DNA of 64,000 bases from Clostridium jeddahitimonense (lineage in GTDB: Bacteria; Bacillota; Clostridia; Clostridiales; Clostridiaceae), in assembly GCA_000753455.2 (NCBI GenBank), contig LM994670.1, forward strand, positions 3,277,596 through 3,341,595, read 5' to 3'. The notes below the pieces were generated by a model that saw nothing but the letters and a program-made list of their open reading frames with translations, had not been told where the DNA came from and ran no database searches. The position numbers and the translations under genes were made by a program. Of the stretch, positions 17,004-27,467 are shown one piece after another. Numbering within the stretch: position 1 is the first letter of the stretch; each line of letters begins with the position of its first letter.

Positions 17004-18089
17004 CTACACAAAAAAATAACATATAGTAATAATTACATATACTGCTATTAATACCGTTCCTTCAAACCAATTAGTACTACCATCAGCAAAAACTATATAG
17101 GACATAAAAATAGCTAATCCAACTATAATTATATTCAAAACTGAAAATACTAGTGCTATTTGTACTCCTAATAAAAATGCTATTAATACTAAAATTGGAG
17201 TTGCAAATAAAGCTATTTGTATTCCGGATCCTATTGCTATCTCCAGGCTTAAATTAACCTTATTTTTTACAGCACACATAATAGCTGAAATATTCTCTCC
17301 TATATTACCTAAAATAGGAATTAATATTATTCCCATAAAACTTTCAGATATATTAAAATTTTTTATTACAATATTAGCATCATTTATTACTTTCTCTGAT
17401 AAAAAATATATGGCTAAGCTTATAATTATTATCTTTATAAATAATAAAGCCAAACCTCTCTTGTCTGAATTCCTTGATTCTATATTTTCTTCTTGGCCAT
17501 CTACTAATATTAAATTACTATGTGTATATAGAGAATATATCAATCCTAATAGGTACACACATATTAAAATTATTGATACAGCCGCACTTATTTTAATTAC
17601 TGTCTCAGTTCTTATACTTGAGTAATTATTAATACATGCCATTACTACCATAGATGACATAGCTAACAATAGCATACTAAAATTTGTTTTAGCATTATTC
17701 TTATTAAAGGTTTGTTGCTTATATTTTATTCCACCTAGAAATATTGAAACCCCAAGCACTAAAAGCATATTATTAACTATACACCCTATCATAGCAGCTT
17801 GCACCATTGAAATAAGCCCTAATCTTAATGACCATATACTCATTATTATTTCAGGAAGATTTCCTAAAGTGGCAGTTAATAGCCCACCTTTTTTTTCTCC
17901 TATATATTCTGAAATACTAGAAGTGAATTCCCCAAGCATAAAAGCAAGGGGAATCATTGCAACCGAATGTATTACTAGTCCTAATATTATATTAGTTGTA
18001 TTAATAAATAAGCATCCTAATGAAATTACAAATAATATTATGCTATTTCTAGTTTTCTTATCTCTTAAAGCCTCTAGCATACTCATCAT
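17004..18089 (-). CDS. Calcium/proton antiporter (CaCA family, ChaA/CAX type)
   Basis: 361 residues with about 11 hydrophobic segments. The two alpha-repeats are clear: GEFTSSISEYIGEKKGG with LGNLPEII near residues 50-85, and GNIGENISAIMCAVKN with SGIQIALF near 260-290. The paired acidic residues are those that carry Ca2+ in CAX exchangers. It exports Ca2+ in exchange for H+ across the membrane. The start overlaps the preceding repeat-protein gene by about 32 bases; ATGs at 18089, 18086 and 18080 are all possible and none has a strong ribosome site, which suggests coupling. Confidence 0.87.
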   Translation of the reverse strand: MMSMLEALRDKKTRNSIILFVISLGCLFINTTNIILGLVIHSVAMIPLAFMLGEFTSSISEYIGEKKGGLLTATLGNLPEIIMSIWSLRLGLISMVQAAMIGCIVNNMLLVLGVSIFLGGIKYKQQTFNKNNAKTNFSMLLLAMSSMVVMACINNYSSIRTETVIKISAAVSIILICVYLLGLIYSLYTHSNLILVDGQEENIESRNSDKRGLALLFIKIIIISLAIYFLSEKVINDANIVIKNFNISESFMGIILIPILGNIGENISAIMCAVKNKVNLSLEIAIGSGIQIALFATPILVLIAFLLGVQIALVFSVLNIIIVGLAIFMSYIVFADGSTNWFEGTVLIAVYVIITICYFFV

Positions 18090-18564
18090 CTAAATCACTA
18101 TACATCCTTCTATTTATTGGTCCATTATAATTTTCTCTTGTTCCTCCTTTATTAATACCCCTATTTTGTTTACTAGTAGCATTATTTATATATTCATCAT
18201 CTATTGATACATACATATTTGGCCTCACATAAGTAGCCTCTTTCTCTTGTAACGCCTTATAGTATTCTTCATTTACCTTCCCTTCTCCGCTTATGTCTTT
18301 ACTACCTGGCTTTACATAAGTAGCCTCTTTCTCCTGTAGCGCCTTATAGTATTCTTCATTTACCTTTTCTTCTCCAGTTGTCTCTTTGCTACCTGGTTTA
18401 ACATAAATAGCTTCTTTTTCTTGTAATGCTTTTTGATATTCAGCATTTATCTGCCCTTTACTTTCCCTGTACATCTCTTGACTTTCTTCATCTATTAAGT
18501 TTAAATTTTCTTTATAATCATACATTACAGGAACAAAAAAGTCCCTTGGCATTGATATATACAT
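18058..18564 (-). CDS. Hypothetical hydrophilic protein with 29-residue tandem repeats
   Basis: 168 residues, strongly charged, with no signal peptide. After a short N-terminus (MYISMPRDFFVPVMYD) there are two and a half copies of a 29-residue unit with consensus YYKALQEKEATYVKPGSK followed by a Gly-Glu-Lys linker. The tail is basic and Asn/Arg rich. It is first in a three-gene unit with the Ca2+/H+ antiporter, and its 3' end overlaps that gene. No known family is recognised; a surface, spore or calcium-related role would be speculation. Confidence 0.62.
   Translation of the reverse strand: MYISMPRDFFVPVMYDYKENLNLIDEESQEMYRESKGQINAEYQKALQEKEAIYVKPGSKETTGEEKVNEEYYKALQEKEATYVKPGSKDISGEGKVNEEYYKALQEKEATYVRPNMYVSIDDEYINNATSKQNRGINKGGTRENYNGPINRRMYSDLDDEYARGFKR
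18227..18450. repeat. 87-bp in-frame direct repeats
   Basis: Matching copies begin at 18227, 18314 and 18401, an exact 87-bp period. The left two copies are nearly identical at the base level, while the third (N-terminal in the protein) has diverged. Confidence 0.85.
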
Positions 18565-18575
18565 ATTTTCTCCTC

Positions 18576-19118
18576 CTATGCATTCTTAATTTCACAACAT
18601 GGCTTAAAATATGCCCTTGGGAATTTGCAAAGTGGGCAAATTAATGGTGCTTCTACACCTTCATGTATATATCCACAATTCATACAACACCACTTAGATT
18701 CTTTAGGTCCGCTAAACATTGTTCCATCTTCTAACTTATCATATAGCTTCTTATACCTTTTAGAATGAGCTTCCTCTACCTCTTGTAACTCTTTAAAGAA
18801 ATCTGCAATATCATTGAACCCTTCTTGTCTAGCTTCATTTTCAAATCTTTTATAAATATCCTTATATTCTTCTGTTTCCCCATTAATAGAATCTACTAAA
18901 TTGTCACAAGTAGATTTAACATTTTTTAAAAACTGTCCATATACTCTTCTTGCATGAGCTAATTCATTTTTAGCTGTCTCGTCAAATATTTCTCCTACCC
19001 ATTGATATCCTTCTTGTCTTGCCTTTTCTGCATATAATGTATACTTAGTATTTGCTCTACTTTCGCCAGCAAATGTTCTATAGAGATTCTTCTCAGTTTT
19101 ACTTCCTTTTAAGTCCAT
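18576..19118 (-). CDS. rbr: Rubrerythrin
   Basis: 180 residues. The N-terminal ferritin-like domain carries the diiron ligands in FAGESRANTKY, ELAHARRVY and the two C-terminal helices (ENEARQEG, EVEEAHSKRY). The C-terminal rubredoxin domain has CxxC pairs in CCMNCGY and CPLCKFP. It reduces hydrogen peroxide in the cytosol and protects anaerobes from oxygen. TAGGAG precedes the ATG. It is the classical domain order, in contrast to the reverse rubrerythrin at the right edge of the window. Confidence 0.95.
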   Translation of the reverse strand: MDLKGSKTEKNLYRTFAGESRANTKYTLYAEKARQEGYQWVGEIFDETAKNELAHARRVYGQFLKNVKSTCDNLVDSINGETEEYKDIYKRFENEARQEGFNDIADFFKELQEVEEAHSKRYKKLYDKLEDGTMFSGPKESKWCCMNCGYIHEGVEAPLICPLCKFPRAYFKPCCEIKNA

Positions 19119-19182
19119 AGTCTGCTCCTAAAAAAATATTTACACTATTAAAATATTCAAAAGAACTTAATATGTGCCTTCA

Positions 19183-19220
19183 ACAAATAAAGCATCAGTT
19201 TTACCTGATGCTTTATTTGT
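19183..19220. terminator. Intrinsic terminator after spoVR
   Basis: Perfect 16-bp stem ACAAATAAAGCATCAG with its complement (19183-19198 and 19205-19220) and a 6-nt loop. It lies between spoVR and rbr. Confidence 0.8.
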
Positions 19221-19255
19221 TAGTGACAAGTTAAGAGTTTACCTACTTATCACTT

Positions 19256-20626
19256 TTAATTTATATAAATTTTTCTATCATTATCACATAGAATCTCTAT
19301 ATTTTTGCCTTCTCGTGTTTTAGTCTTTAATACTACTTTCCTTCCCCATAGGTCAAATAAATATTTTAAAGTTTCTTTAGCATATAAGAGTTCTAACTCT
19401 CTTCCATCAAATACATGCTCTAATGTCAAAGCACCATCTTTTCTATCTAAATCAACTATCCTGATATATGGTATTCCCCCTACTCCACAAGTAGATGATA
19501 ATGTATCTCTTATAATCTTCCAACCTTCTTCATCAGAAACTTCTTCAATAACAAAATCAAAGCTCTTTTTAGCATATTGGAATAAGTTTAATTCATTACA
19601 CAAATCTTGTGTTAGATACTTTCTTAAGAAAGAATTATCTCTCTCTAAGCTTCTAACCTCAAATAACTTTTCTCTACCATATCTCTTTTCGATATCTTGG
19701 AATATCTTAAATCCCATATAATAAGGATTAAGTCCTCCAAGTATAGGTGCTATTACATCGTTGTGACGTTTTAAGAATTCAAAGTGAAGTCCTTCTGGCA
19801 ATTCTAAAGAATTTAAAATTGTATAATGCCAATAGCTTGCCCATCCTTCATTCATTATCTTAGTCTCTATTTGTGGCATAAAATATTCAGTTTCTCTCTT
19901 AACTATTTTCAATATAGTTTTTTCCCATTCTTCTAGAGACCCATATTTCATTATGAATCCTATAACGTCATCACAAGGTTCAAGTGGTATCTTACTTAAA
20001 TCAGGAAGTTCTATTTCCTCATCCTGATCTAAAATATATCTACCTTCTATCTTTCTATTGTATTCATCCATAAGATTAGCTTTTATTTCTTCTTGGCTTA
20101 ACTCCTTAACTCCAACAACTCTAGGTATTTGGAACTTTAATGCATGAGCTGCATCTAGTATTTTCTCTACCTTTGCATAGCCTATATTAGGATCATTAAC
20201 ATAACCTCTTATTATTTCAGCATCTAGCTTAAACATCTCTAGAGTATAATAAGCCTTAGTTCCTTCTTTAAATAATCTATTATTTTTAAAGAAATCATTA
20301 TGACCATATACGTGTGCCATTGTTAATATCTGTAACAACAATGTATTTTCTCTCATTAAGTATGCTAAGCAAGGGTCTGAGTTAATAACCATCTCATAAG
20401 GTAATCCAGTTAAGTTTAAAGAATATAATGTTTTATTTTTTTCGTATGCTTTTCCATAGCTCCAATGAGGATATTTTGAAGGCATACCAACGTATGCCTC
20501 ATATCCAATCATTTCATTATATCCAATTATCTCAAACTCTTGCGGATAATAATTTAACCCAAAACTATTAACCTTTTCTTCTATTTTAACATTCCATTCT
20601 TGTAAATCACTTAAATTATACTCCAT
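19256..20626 (-). CDS. spoVR: SpoVR family protein
   Basis: 456 residues, a full-length SpoVR. Characteristic stretches include [11 protein letters not shown] near residue 57, [14 protein letters not shown] near 106 and [10 protein letters not shown] near 263. The conserved HxxxH-like residues suggest metal binding, but the reaction is not known. In Bacillus SpoVR affects spore cortex formation. AGGAGG favours the second ATG of a pair (20626). It overlaps the yhbH end by about 11 bases and completes the prkA-yhbH-spoVR operon, equivalent to yeaG-yeaH-ycgB of enterobacteria. Confidence 0.93.
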   Translation of the reverse strand: MEYNLSDLQEWNVKIEEKVNSFGLNYYPQEFEIIGYNEMIGYEAYVGMPSKYPHWSYGKAYEKNKTLYSLNLTGLPYEMVINSDPCLAYLMRENTLLLQILTMAHVYGHNDFFKNNRLFKEGTKAYYTLEMFKLDAEIIRGYVNDPNIGYAKVEKILDAAHALKFQIPRVVGVKELSQEEIKANLMDEYNRKIEGRYILDQDEEIELPDLSKIPLEPCDDVIGFIMKYGSLEEWEKTILKIVKRETEYFMPQIETKIMNEGWASYWHYTILNSLELPEGLHFEFLKRHNDVIAPILGGLNPYYMGFKIFQDIEKRYGREKLFEVRSLERDNSFLRKYLTQDLCNELNLFQYAKKSFDFVIEEVSDEEGWKIIRDTLSSTCGVGGIPYIRIVDLDRKDGALTLEHVFDGRELELLYAKETLKYLFDLWGRKVVLKTKTREGKNIEILCDNDRKIYIN

Positions 20627-21800
20627 CATTTCCCTCCTTAAGCTCCTTACTAAGCATTATCTTTAAAGCATCCCAAAGGTTCTTTTTCTCCTTAATTATT
20701 ACAGATACGAAATTCTTTTCATGTATCTCTTTATTGAAACGATAATACATAGTAGTAGAGTAAGTTGATGGTAAAAGTTCAGCATATCCAAACATATTGC
20801 TTATTTCACATAAATTCTTAACTGCACTTATTGCTCTTTCATTATCTTCTGACCAGTTATCACCATCGCTAGCATATATAGGATAAATATTCCATACCTC
20901 TGGTGAGTATTTCTCTTCAACTAACTTTAAAGCTAAATTTAACCCACTAGATATATAAGTTCCTCCTGATTCTGCTTTATGAAAAAACTCATATTCATTT
21001 ACATTCTTTGCAACAGTAGTATGTGAAATAAATTCAAAAGCTATATTATTATATTTTCTCTTTATAAATCTAGAAAGTACAAAGAAGAATGATCTAGCAA
21101 GATACTTTTTAGTGCTATCCATAGAACCGGAAACGTCCATTATAAATATAAGAACTGCATTACTTTCTTGCTTAGGTTTCTTTTTAACTTTGTAATATCT
21201 TAAATCATCTTCTCTAAATGGAAATCTTTCTAATTCCTCATCTAATCCACTTTCCATTAAAGCTCTCTTTTTCCCTTGTTTTCTTGCAGTCTTAGCCATA
21301 ACTGTCTTTTTCTTTGCAAGTCTTGGATTTATTCCATACTTTTGATATCCACGCTTTCTTGAAGTACTTTCTGTTAATACTTCTGAAAATTTCTTTCTAT
21401 CTAAATTCGGCAAGTCTAAATCTTCAACTATATAATCTAATAATTCTTCCATTGTGATTTCAGTTTCATAAACATCATCACCTTCGCCTTGCCCAGCTCC
21501 TTTACTTCCTTTCTTTCCACTACCATCTGCTGAGCCAACTTTATCACCTCTTTTTTCTTCACCAGTACCTGATGCTACTCCTGTACTATTTTTACCGAAG
21601 ATAAATTGATACTCTTTTATTCCTCTAATAGGTATTTTAAATTTTTTGTTTTTAGTTTCACCTACTATACTTTCTTCTGATAATATGTCGCCAATATTTT
21701 CTTTTATAGATTTCTCTACTAATTGTCTATGCCTTCTTCTATCTTCAATACTTCTATCGTGTTCAATTGGATTCTCGCTATTATCTCTAAAGATCGCCAT
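20616..21800 (-). CDS. yhbH: YhbH/YeaH family protein (DUF444)
   Basis: 394 residues. The N-terminal [20 protein letters not shown] and the central low-complexity Gly/Ser/Lys segment (about residues 85-115) match DUF444. The C-terminal half is a von Willebrand A-like fold starting at [14 protein letters not shown], with the MIDAS DxSxS. It works with PrkA and SpoVR in stress or sporulation, but the mechanism is unknown. The frame is open to 21818, but the ATG at 21800 has AAGGA at 9 nt, inside the last codons of prkA. Confidence 0.9.
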   Translation of the reverse strand: MAIFRDNSENPIEHDRSIEDRRRHRQLVEKSIKENIGDILSEESIVGETKNKKFKIPIRGIKEYQFIFGKNSTGVASGTGEEKRGDKVGSADGSGKKGSKGAGQGEGDDVYETEITMEELLDYIVEDLDLPNLDRKKFSEVLTESTSRKRGYQKYGINPRLAKKKTVMAKTARKQGKKRALMESGLDEELERFPFREDDLRYYKVKKKPKQESNAVLIFIMDVSGSMDSTKKYLARSFFFVLSRFIKRKYNNIAFEFISHTTVAKNVNEYEFFHKAESGGTYISSGLNLALKLVEEKYSPEVWNIYPIYASDGDNWSEDNERAISAVKNLCEISNMFGYAELLPSTYSTTMYYRFNKEIHEKNFVSVIIKEKKNLWDALKIMLSKELKEGNDGV

Positions 21801-21805
21801 AGCTA

Positions 21806-23728
21806 TCAATCCTTCCACAAATTATTGGCAGCATATTTTAAGATTACATCACAACAGTGTAAGCAGTATCCATTCTTTTGCATCTCTTCTACCATTGTGT
21901 TATATTTTTCAGTTTGCTCAGCATCTCTAACTCTTGACTTAGTTATAATTCTTGATAAGTCTTTTACTGATGCCATAAGCTTCTTTTCGATAGCTTCTTT
22001 TAATGGTTCATAAGAAGTATAGTCTATCTTGGATCCATTTCTAACTAGGTAGAACATATATGATGTTACATCAGCTCTAAAGCCTTTAGCTGATGCTTCA
22101 GATACACCAATTTGTTCTTCTATGCTTCTCATAAAGTCTTCATCAGGATTCAATTCTTCTCCTGTTGAAGTATCTTTAATTCTTGTCTTATTAACAAAAG
22201 CTTCTGCATTATCTATATAATTGTTAAATAAGCTTTCAGCTTGTTCTCTAAATGAATGTATAAATGCCTTTGTAATTTCTTTTTCAAGAATCTTATTATA
22301 TTCTTTTCTAATTGTATCTTGAATAAATGCAAGATATCTCTTCTTATCTTCAGCTGCAATATCTAATTCTTTAATAGACTTTATTATACTTTCCATTATG
22401 CTTAATGGGTTTATGCAGTCATATTCTGAATTAGATAGGGCATTATCTATAGCTTTAACTATAAATCTTGTACTAATACCTTTCATTCCTTCATATGGCC
22501 CTGCTTCTTCTCTAAGCTCATTAATATCAATACGTTTTGTTGTTCCCTTTTCAACTAAATCTTCACCATTGTAAATCTTTAGCTTAGTTATAGGATCAAC
22601 CTTAGCTGATGGAGTTAATCTTGAAAGGATAGCAAACATTGCTGCAATCTCAATACTATGAGGTGCAATATGAGCTTTAAAGTTGCTCTTATTTATTATC
22701 TTTTCATATATTTTTATTTCTTCTGCAAGTTCTAAGCAGTAAGGCACTTCTACCTTAACTATTCTGTCTAAAATAGCTTCATTAGTATGATCAGATTTAA
22801 ATTTATTCCACTCAGCTTCATTAGAGTGAGCTATGATAAGACCATCAAAGTAAATCATTGATCCTTTACCTGGTGATGGTATAGATTTTTCTTGAGTTGC
22901 AGTTATTATAGTATGAAGATATTCAACATCATTTTTAAATACTTCTATAAATTCAACCAATCCTCTATTGCCAACATTAAATGCGCCATTTAATGAGAAT
23001 ATTCTCGGATCATCCTCTGGATAAATATCCATCTTAGAGATATCTATAGCTCCAGTAAGTATTGAAGTATCTTGGTTGTTAGGGTCTACAGGAGGTACTA
23101 CCCCTATACCTTTTCTTGAACGAATAGAGAACCCTGTAGTTTCTACTGGAACATTCTCATATTCACCATTATATTCATTTAATAATTTATACTTACATAT
23201 TGGACAAAGATCTCCCTCAATTTGAACACCTAATAACTCATTAAATTTAGGTCTTAAATGATTTGGTACTAAATGTAGAGGTTCTTCATGCATTGGACAT
23301 CCCTTAATTGAATAAACAGGTTCGCATTGAACTAATGCATTTTTTAAAGCTTCTACTAATGAAGACTTACCAGCTCCAACAGGACCTACAAGATATAATA
23401 CTTGCCTAGATTCTTCACCTTTCATTGATGCAGAGTATAAATAATTTACTATCTTCATAATTATATGATCTATTCCGAAAAATTCATCTTTAAAGAATCC
23501 ATATCTCTTTATGGTTTCATTTCCGTATATTTTCTTTATTCTAGGGTTCTCTTCTCCCTTTAAAGTTTCAACTCCCTTGCTCATAATAGTGTCATATAAT
23601 CTTTTATGAGCAAGCTTAGCTGCATCAGGATTTTCTCGTAGTATTTCCAAATAATCTAGAAAAGTACCTTCAAACTTATCTCCATTTCTGCTTTCTCTAT
23701 CTGTACGAATAAATTCCTTAAAATCCAT
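21806..23728 (-). CDS. prkA: PrkA family serine protein kinase / AAA+ protein
   Basis: 640 residues. The AAA+ part contains Walker [13 protein letters not shown] near residue 115; an internal cysteine pair (CPICKY, CPMHEE) and the C-terminal PrkA domain follow. Bacillus PrkA is reported as a kinase or AAA protease acting in sporulation. AAAGGGGG lies before the ATG at 23728. It is first in the operon with yhbH and spoVR. The 23729-23889 gap upstream carries only the recQ terminator and an AT-rich stretch. Confidence 0.92.
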   Translation of the reverse strand: MDFKEFIRTDRESRNGDKFEGTFLDYLEILRENPDAAKLAHKRLYDTIMSKGVETLKGEENPRIKKIYGNETIKRYGFFKDEFFGIDHIIMKIVNYLYSASMKGEESRQVLYLVGPVGAGKSSLVEALKNALVQCEPVYSIKGCPMHEEPLHLVPNHLRPKFNELLGVQIEGDLCPICKYKLLNEYNGEYENVPVETTGFSIRSRKGIGVVPPVDPNNQDTSILTGAIDISKMDIYPEDDPRIFSLNGAFNVGNRGLVEFIEVFKNDVEYLHTIITATQEKSIPSPGKGSMIYFDGLIIAHSNEAEWNKFKSDHTNEAILDRIVKVEVPYCLELAEEIKIYEKIINKSNFKAHIAPHSIEIAAMFAILSRLTPSAKVDPITKLKIYNGEDLVEKGTTKRIDINELREEAGPYEGMKGISTRFIVKAIDNALSNSEYDCINPLSIMESIIKSIKELDIAAEDKKRYLAFIQDTIRKEYNKILEKEITKAFIHSFREQAESLFNNYIDNAEAFVNKTRIKDTSTGEELNPDEDFMRSIEEQIGVSEASAKGFRADVTSYMFYLVRNGSKIDYTSYEPLKEAIEKKLMASVKDLSRIITKSRVRDAEQTEKYNTMVEEMQKNGYCLHCCDVILKYAANNLWKD

Positions 23729-23819
23729 AACTACTCCCCCTTTATAATTTAGTATATTATTGTCTTAAATATATATATGACAATTTCTTATATTAAAATG
23801 CCTACATATCGTTTAAATC

Positions 23820-23858
23820 AAAAAAAATTAGGAATTGTTTTTACAATTCCTAACCTAT
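23820..23858 (-). terminator. Intrinsic terminator after recQ
   Basis: Stem TTAGGAATTGT / ACAATTCCTAA (23828-23838 and 23843-23853), followed on the minus strand by TTTTTTTT. Confidence 0.85.
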
Positions 23859-23889
23859 TAATAGTAATTATTAATTTATTTTATTATCT

Positions 23890-25644
23890 CTAAATTTTCA
23901 TTAAATTTAATAATTCTTCTCCATACTTTTCAAATTTCTTTTCTCCTATACCTCTTATAGACAGTAGCTCTTCTTTATTTTTCGGATGCTTATTGGTAAT
24001 CTCTATTAAAGTTGAATCTGAAAAAATTATATATGGCTTAATTCCCTCTTTCATAGCTCTATCTTTTCTCCATAATCTAAGGCTATCAAATAAATCTTTA
24101 TTTAATATCTTAACCTCTAGGTCATCAGTTAACTTACATATTACCTTTAATCCTGATTTTAATACTTTATAAGACTTATCATTAAGCTTTAGCATTGAAT
24201 ATGTTCCTTCCTTTAAATCAACATATCCAAGATCTAAAAGTGTTTTTATTAAGTCCCTTATAAATTTACTGCTATAATCCTTCATTATTCCATACGTCGT
24301 TAATTTATTTAATCCATCGCTAGCTATCTTAGGACCACTCATACCTCTTAGTACATCCACTAAAACAGAAATTCCATATTTCTCTCTACTTCTATAAACA
24401 CAAGAAAGTATCTTTTGGGCTTCTATTGTATAATCCCTAAGCTCCTCGTTACTTAAGCAATTGCTACAACTATTACAATAATCTCGTGCATTTTGCTCTC
24501 CAAAATAATTTAATACAAAAGCCCTATAACACTCTTTACTTTCACATAAATCTATCATTCTTTGCAACTTTGATATTTCTACTTCTTTTCTATTAAGTGA
24601 TGCTGTAGTATAAATTAAATACTCTAAAGTTCTTATATCACTTCTATTAAATAGTAAATAACACTTAGAAATCTCCCCATCTCTCCCTGCTCTTCCTATC
24701 TCTTGATAATAACTCTCGATATTTTTAGGAATAGTAAAATGTAGTATATATCTTACATTTGGTTTATCTATTCCCATTCCAAAGGCATTAGTAGCTATCA
24801 TAACATTTATATTTTCCTTAAGAAATTCCTCTTGGTAATATACCTTTTCGTTATCTTTTAAGCCACCATGATATTTACCTACATCATATCCTAAATCCTT
24901 AAGGTAGTAATAAAGACCATCTACCTCTTTTCTTGTAGCGCAATATATTATTCCTGCATTGCCTTCATTTTCTCTTATAATATCTTTTACAAATTCCAAT
25001 TTATCCTCTTCAATATGTACGCTTATAATTAAGTTATCCCTATCAAAGCTACCAAAATATTTATATGGATTTCTCAATTCTAATAGCTTAATAATATCTT
25101 CTCTAACTACTTCTGTTGCTGTTGCTGTAAATGCAGTTATTACTGGCCTATTAGATAAACTATTTATAAATGGCGCTATTTCTCTATAGCTTTTTCTAAA
25201 ATCATGCCCCCATAAAGATACACAATGTGCCTCATCTATAGCAATTTGACTTATATTCAATCTTCTTAATTGCTTTTTAAAAAATTCATTTTCTAATCGC
25301 TCTGGGGCTATGTATAATAATTTTACCTCTCCACTTTTACATTTTAAAATTATGTTATCTATTTCCTCTAAGCTTTGACTACTATTTATATATTGGGCTG
25401 GTATTCCATTATAATCTAGGTTATCTACTTGATCCTTCATAAGTGCAATAAGAGGTGAAATAACTATTGTCATTCCTTTAAATATAACTGCCGGTATCTG
25501 ATAGCATATTGATTTCCCTCCACCTGTAGGTAATACTCCAAAGCTATCCCTTCCTCTTAAAATATTAGTAATTATTTCATATTGCCCTTCTCTAAAAGAA
25601 CTATATCCGTAATACCTTTTTAAAGCCTCAAATACAACATTCAT
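23890..25644 (-). CDS. recQ: ATP-dependent DNA helicase RecQ
   Basis: 584 residues. Helicase motifs are in order: FREGQ, Walker A TGGGKSICYQ near residue 41, ISPLIALMKDQV, IDEAHCVSLWGHDFR, FTATAT, and the QEIGRAGRDG of motif VI. The zinc-binding domain has four cysteines ending in YCNSCSNC. A winged-helix region and a C-terminal HRDC-like stretch (LLSIRGIGEKKFEKYG) follow. It unwinds recombination and replication intermediates 3' to 5'. AAAGGGG precedes the ATG. Confidence 0.92.
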   Translation of the reverse strand: MNVVFEALKRYYGYSSFREGQYEIITNILRGRDSFGVLPTGGGKSICYQIPAVIFKGMTIVISPLIALMKDQVDNLDYNGIPAQYINSSQSLEEIDNIILKCKSGEVKLLYIAPERLENEFFKKQLRRLNISQIAIDEAHCVSLWGHDFRKSYREIAPFINSLSNRPVITAFTATATEVVREDIIKLLELRNPYKYFGSFDRDNLIISVHIEEDKLEFVKDIIRENEGNAGIIYCATRKEVDGLYYYLKDLGYDVGKYHGGLKDNEKVYYQEEFLKENINVMIATNAFGMGIDKPNVRYILHFTIPKNIESYYQEIGRAGRDGEISKCYLLFNRSDIRTLEYLIYTTASLNRKEVEISKLQRMIDLCESKECYRAFVLNYFGEQNARDYCNSCSNCLSNEELRDYTIEAQKILSCVYRSREKYGISVLVDVLRGMSGPKIASDGLNKLTTYGIMKDYSSKFIRDLIKTLLDLGYVDLKEGTYSMLKLNDKSYKVLKSGLKVICKLTDDLEVKILNKDLFDSLRLWRKDRAMKEGIKPYIIFSDSTLIEITNKHPKNKEELLSIRGIGEKKFEKYGEELLNLMKI

Positions 25645-25734
25645 ATCTTCACCCCTTTCAATTATAAATTATAAATTCTAAATAATAAATTCTAAATTAG
25701 TGTTAAAACTGCTTAAGCATTTTCTTACTTTATA

Positions 25735-25763
25735 CTTAAAAATCTGTTCAACAGATTTTTTCC
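25735..25763. terminator. Intrinsic terminator (bidirectional)
   Basis: AAAAATCTGTT / AACAGATTTTT (25738-25748 and 25750-25760) with T-runs on both strands. It lies between the pentapeptide-repeat gene and recQ. Confidence 0.75.
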
Positions 25764-25786
25764 TTTAGTATGGAATCACCTCAAAT

Positions 25787-25858
25787 TAAGTAATAAATTA
25801 TTATCGTTGAAATGATATATTCGCGCAAGTATATCATTTCAACGTTATTTATTACTTA
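25787..25858. repeat. Long imperfect inverted repeat over the stop codon of the pentapeptide gene
   Basis: A 12-bp outer stem (TAAGTAATAAAT, 25787-25798, with 25847-25858) and a 15-bp inner stem (CGTTGAAATGATATA, 25805-25819, with 25830-25844) are separated by an asymmetric TATTAT/TT bulge. The loop is TTCGCGCAAG. The stop codon of the gene at 25852 lies within the outer arm. There is no T-run, so it is not a standard terminator. Confidence 0.85.
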
Positions 25859-26496
25859 ATAATAAGACCCATTAGTCTTGTTAAGTCTAGCCCTTGCATT
25901 GCTGTTACTGTAGTTCCATATATATTTTCTATCTCAACGTCTATTCCTTCAATATCACAACTTGTTAAGTCTTGTTTTCCTAAGAAAGTTTTATTAAAAT
26001 ATCCATTAGTCAAATCACATTCCTCGAATACTACTTTATCTAACTTTACCTCTTGGAATACCGCTTCTTTTAAATTTGACTCAATAAAGTTCACATTCTT
26101 TATTTTACTAAAAGAGAAAGTTGCATAACCGCCCATTACATTTTGGAAAGTTGCATCTTTTATGGAACATTCTGAGAAGTTTGCTCCCATAAGCTTGCAA
26201 TTTACAAACTCTACTCTATGTAAACCTCCACCTGAAAAAGATACATTGGATAAATCACAATTTTCAAATCTAGAATCTAATAAATCTATTCTAGTAAAAT
26301 CACAATCTTCAAATACTACATTCTTAAATACACAAGAATCAATAGTAATTCCAACATCATTTTTTTCTACTATTTCTCTATCTTCAATAATTTTATTTTG
26401 AATCTTTTCTTCATAAATTACTTCATCGTATATATCTTCAATCTCTTCAAGATCATCTATAAATTTAGGTCTTTGAACTTTAACTAATTTGGCCAT
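25852..26496 (-). CDS. Pentapeptide-repeat protein
   Basis: 214 residues. From about residue 50 to 180 the sequence follows the A(D/N)LxF-type five-residue periodicity (CVFKNVVFEDCDFTRIDLLDS, and NVSFSGGGLHRVEF style), which folds as a right-handed quadrilateral helix. The N-terminal 45 residues are acidic and non-repetitive. Some such proteins mimic DNA and protect gyrase from quinolones, but many have no known role; this one has no context hint. It is a single gene. Confidence 0.85.
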   Translation of the reverse strand: MAKLVKVQRPKFIDDLEEIEDIYDEVIYEEKIQNKIIEDREIVEKNDVGITIDSCVFKNVVFEDCDFTRIDLLDSRFENCDLSNVSFSGGGLHRVEFVNCKLMGANFSECSIKDATFQNVMGGYATFSFSKIKNVNFIESNLKEAVFQEVKLDKVVFEECDLTNGYFNKTFLGKQDLTSCDIEGIDVEIENIYGTTVTAMQGLDLTRLMGLIIK

Positions 26497-26549
26497 TACA
26501 AACTCCTCTTACTATAAAACATTTTATATATCAATCTATAAATTAATAT

Positions 26550-26605
26550 ATATAAAAATAGCATATAATATATTTTACTTAACAAATATATTATATGCTA
26601 GTGAT
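26550..26605. terminator. Intrinsic terminator after 7alpha-HSDH
   Basis: Perfect 17-bp stem (26559-26575 with 26584-26600), 8-nt loop, then TTTTTATATA on the minus strand. It marks the end of the bile-acid operon. Confidence 0.8.
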
Positions 26606-26639
26606 AATTTACATTTATACAATTTTCTAAGCTTTTTTA

Positions 26640-27425
26640 TTATCTTCCAACAAAATCACCATACATAGGTGTAAATTTCCCAAATCCTCCTGCAACTTCT
26701 AATATTTCACCAGTTAAATAAGATGAAGCATCAGACGCAAAAAATGCTACTGCATTAGCAATATCTTCTGGTTTGCCTGGTCTCTTTATTGGAACTTGCT
26801 TTAAGAAAGTGTCTAAGAATTCTTGACTCATATTTTCTAAAGCTGCTTTAGTTGCAATAAATCCCGGTAATACGGCATTACATCTTATATTATATTGAGC
26901 ACATTGAGCTGCAATATTTTCTGTTAATGAATTTATAGCTGCCTTTGATGTGCAATAAGCTATTCCTGATAAATCTGGATTAACTGATCCGATAGTAGAT
27001 ATATTTATTATACTTCCTCCACCAGTTTTTATCATACTCTTAATTGCTGTTTGGCTAGTTAAATATACACTTTGTAAATTACTAATTACCGTTTCAAAAT
27101 AATGTTCACTATCTGTATCTAAAATAGTTTTATCTCTCTTAACATCATGTCCACCATAATTATTTACTAATATATCGATTCTTCCTTCATTTTCTACTAT
27201 ATTTTCAATCATACTAACGTACGTTTCAGCTTCCCTCGCATTGAAATAAACAAACTTAGCTATTCCGCCATTAGATTCTATATCATTTATAACTTCATTT
27301 GCTAATTCTTCATTTCTAGCTCCAATATATACAACAGCTCCATTTTCAGCCAACTTTTGAGCACTAGCTAGTCCAATCCCTTTAGTTGCTGCAGTAACTA
27401 ATGCTACTTTTCCTTTTAAATTCAT
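26640..27425 (-). CDS. 7alpha-hydroxysteroid dehydrogenase (SDR family)
   Basis: 261 residues, classical short-chain dehydrogenase. The cofactor loop TAATKGIG (11-18) replaces the first Gly of TGxxxGxG, and GAR (35-37) after strand beta-2 suggests NADP(H). Active-site residues are Thr144 (Ser in most SDRs), Tyr157 and Lys161. The sequence closely resembles the characterised C. sardiniense (C. absonum) 7alpha-HSDH in segments such as AKFVYFNARE, LVNNYGG, ISTIGSV and EVAGGF. It oxidises the 7alpha-OH of cholic or chenodeoxycholic acid to the 7-oxo form. It starts 42 nt after the 7beta-HSDH gene. A general SDR role cannot be excluded without assay. Confidence 0.85.
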   Translation of the reverse strand: MNLKGKVALVTAATKGIGLASAQKLAENGAVVYIGARNEELANEVINDIESNGGIAKFVYFNAREAETYVSMIENIVENEGRIDILVNNYGGHDVKRDKTILDTDSEHYFETVISNLQSVYLTSQTAIKSMIKTGGGSIINISTIGSVNPDLSGIAYCTSKAAINSLTENIAAQCAQYNIRCNAVLPGFIATKAALENMSQEFLDTFLKQVPIKRPGKPEDIANAVAFFASDASSYLTGEILEVAGGFGKFTPMYGDFVGR

Positions 27426-27467
27426 TTATTTCACCTCATAATTTCTTTTTATATCTTAATACGACTT

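Noticed and set aside
23729..23780. Sigma-E type promoter upstream of prkA
   Set aside because: GTCATATA resembles the -35, but the best -10-like match (TATACTAA) is 17 nt away rather than about 14 and matches poorly.
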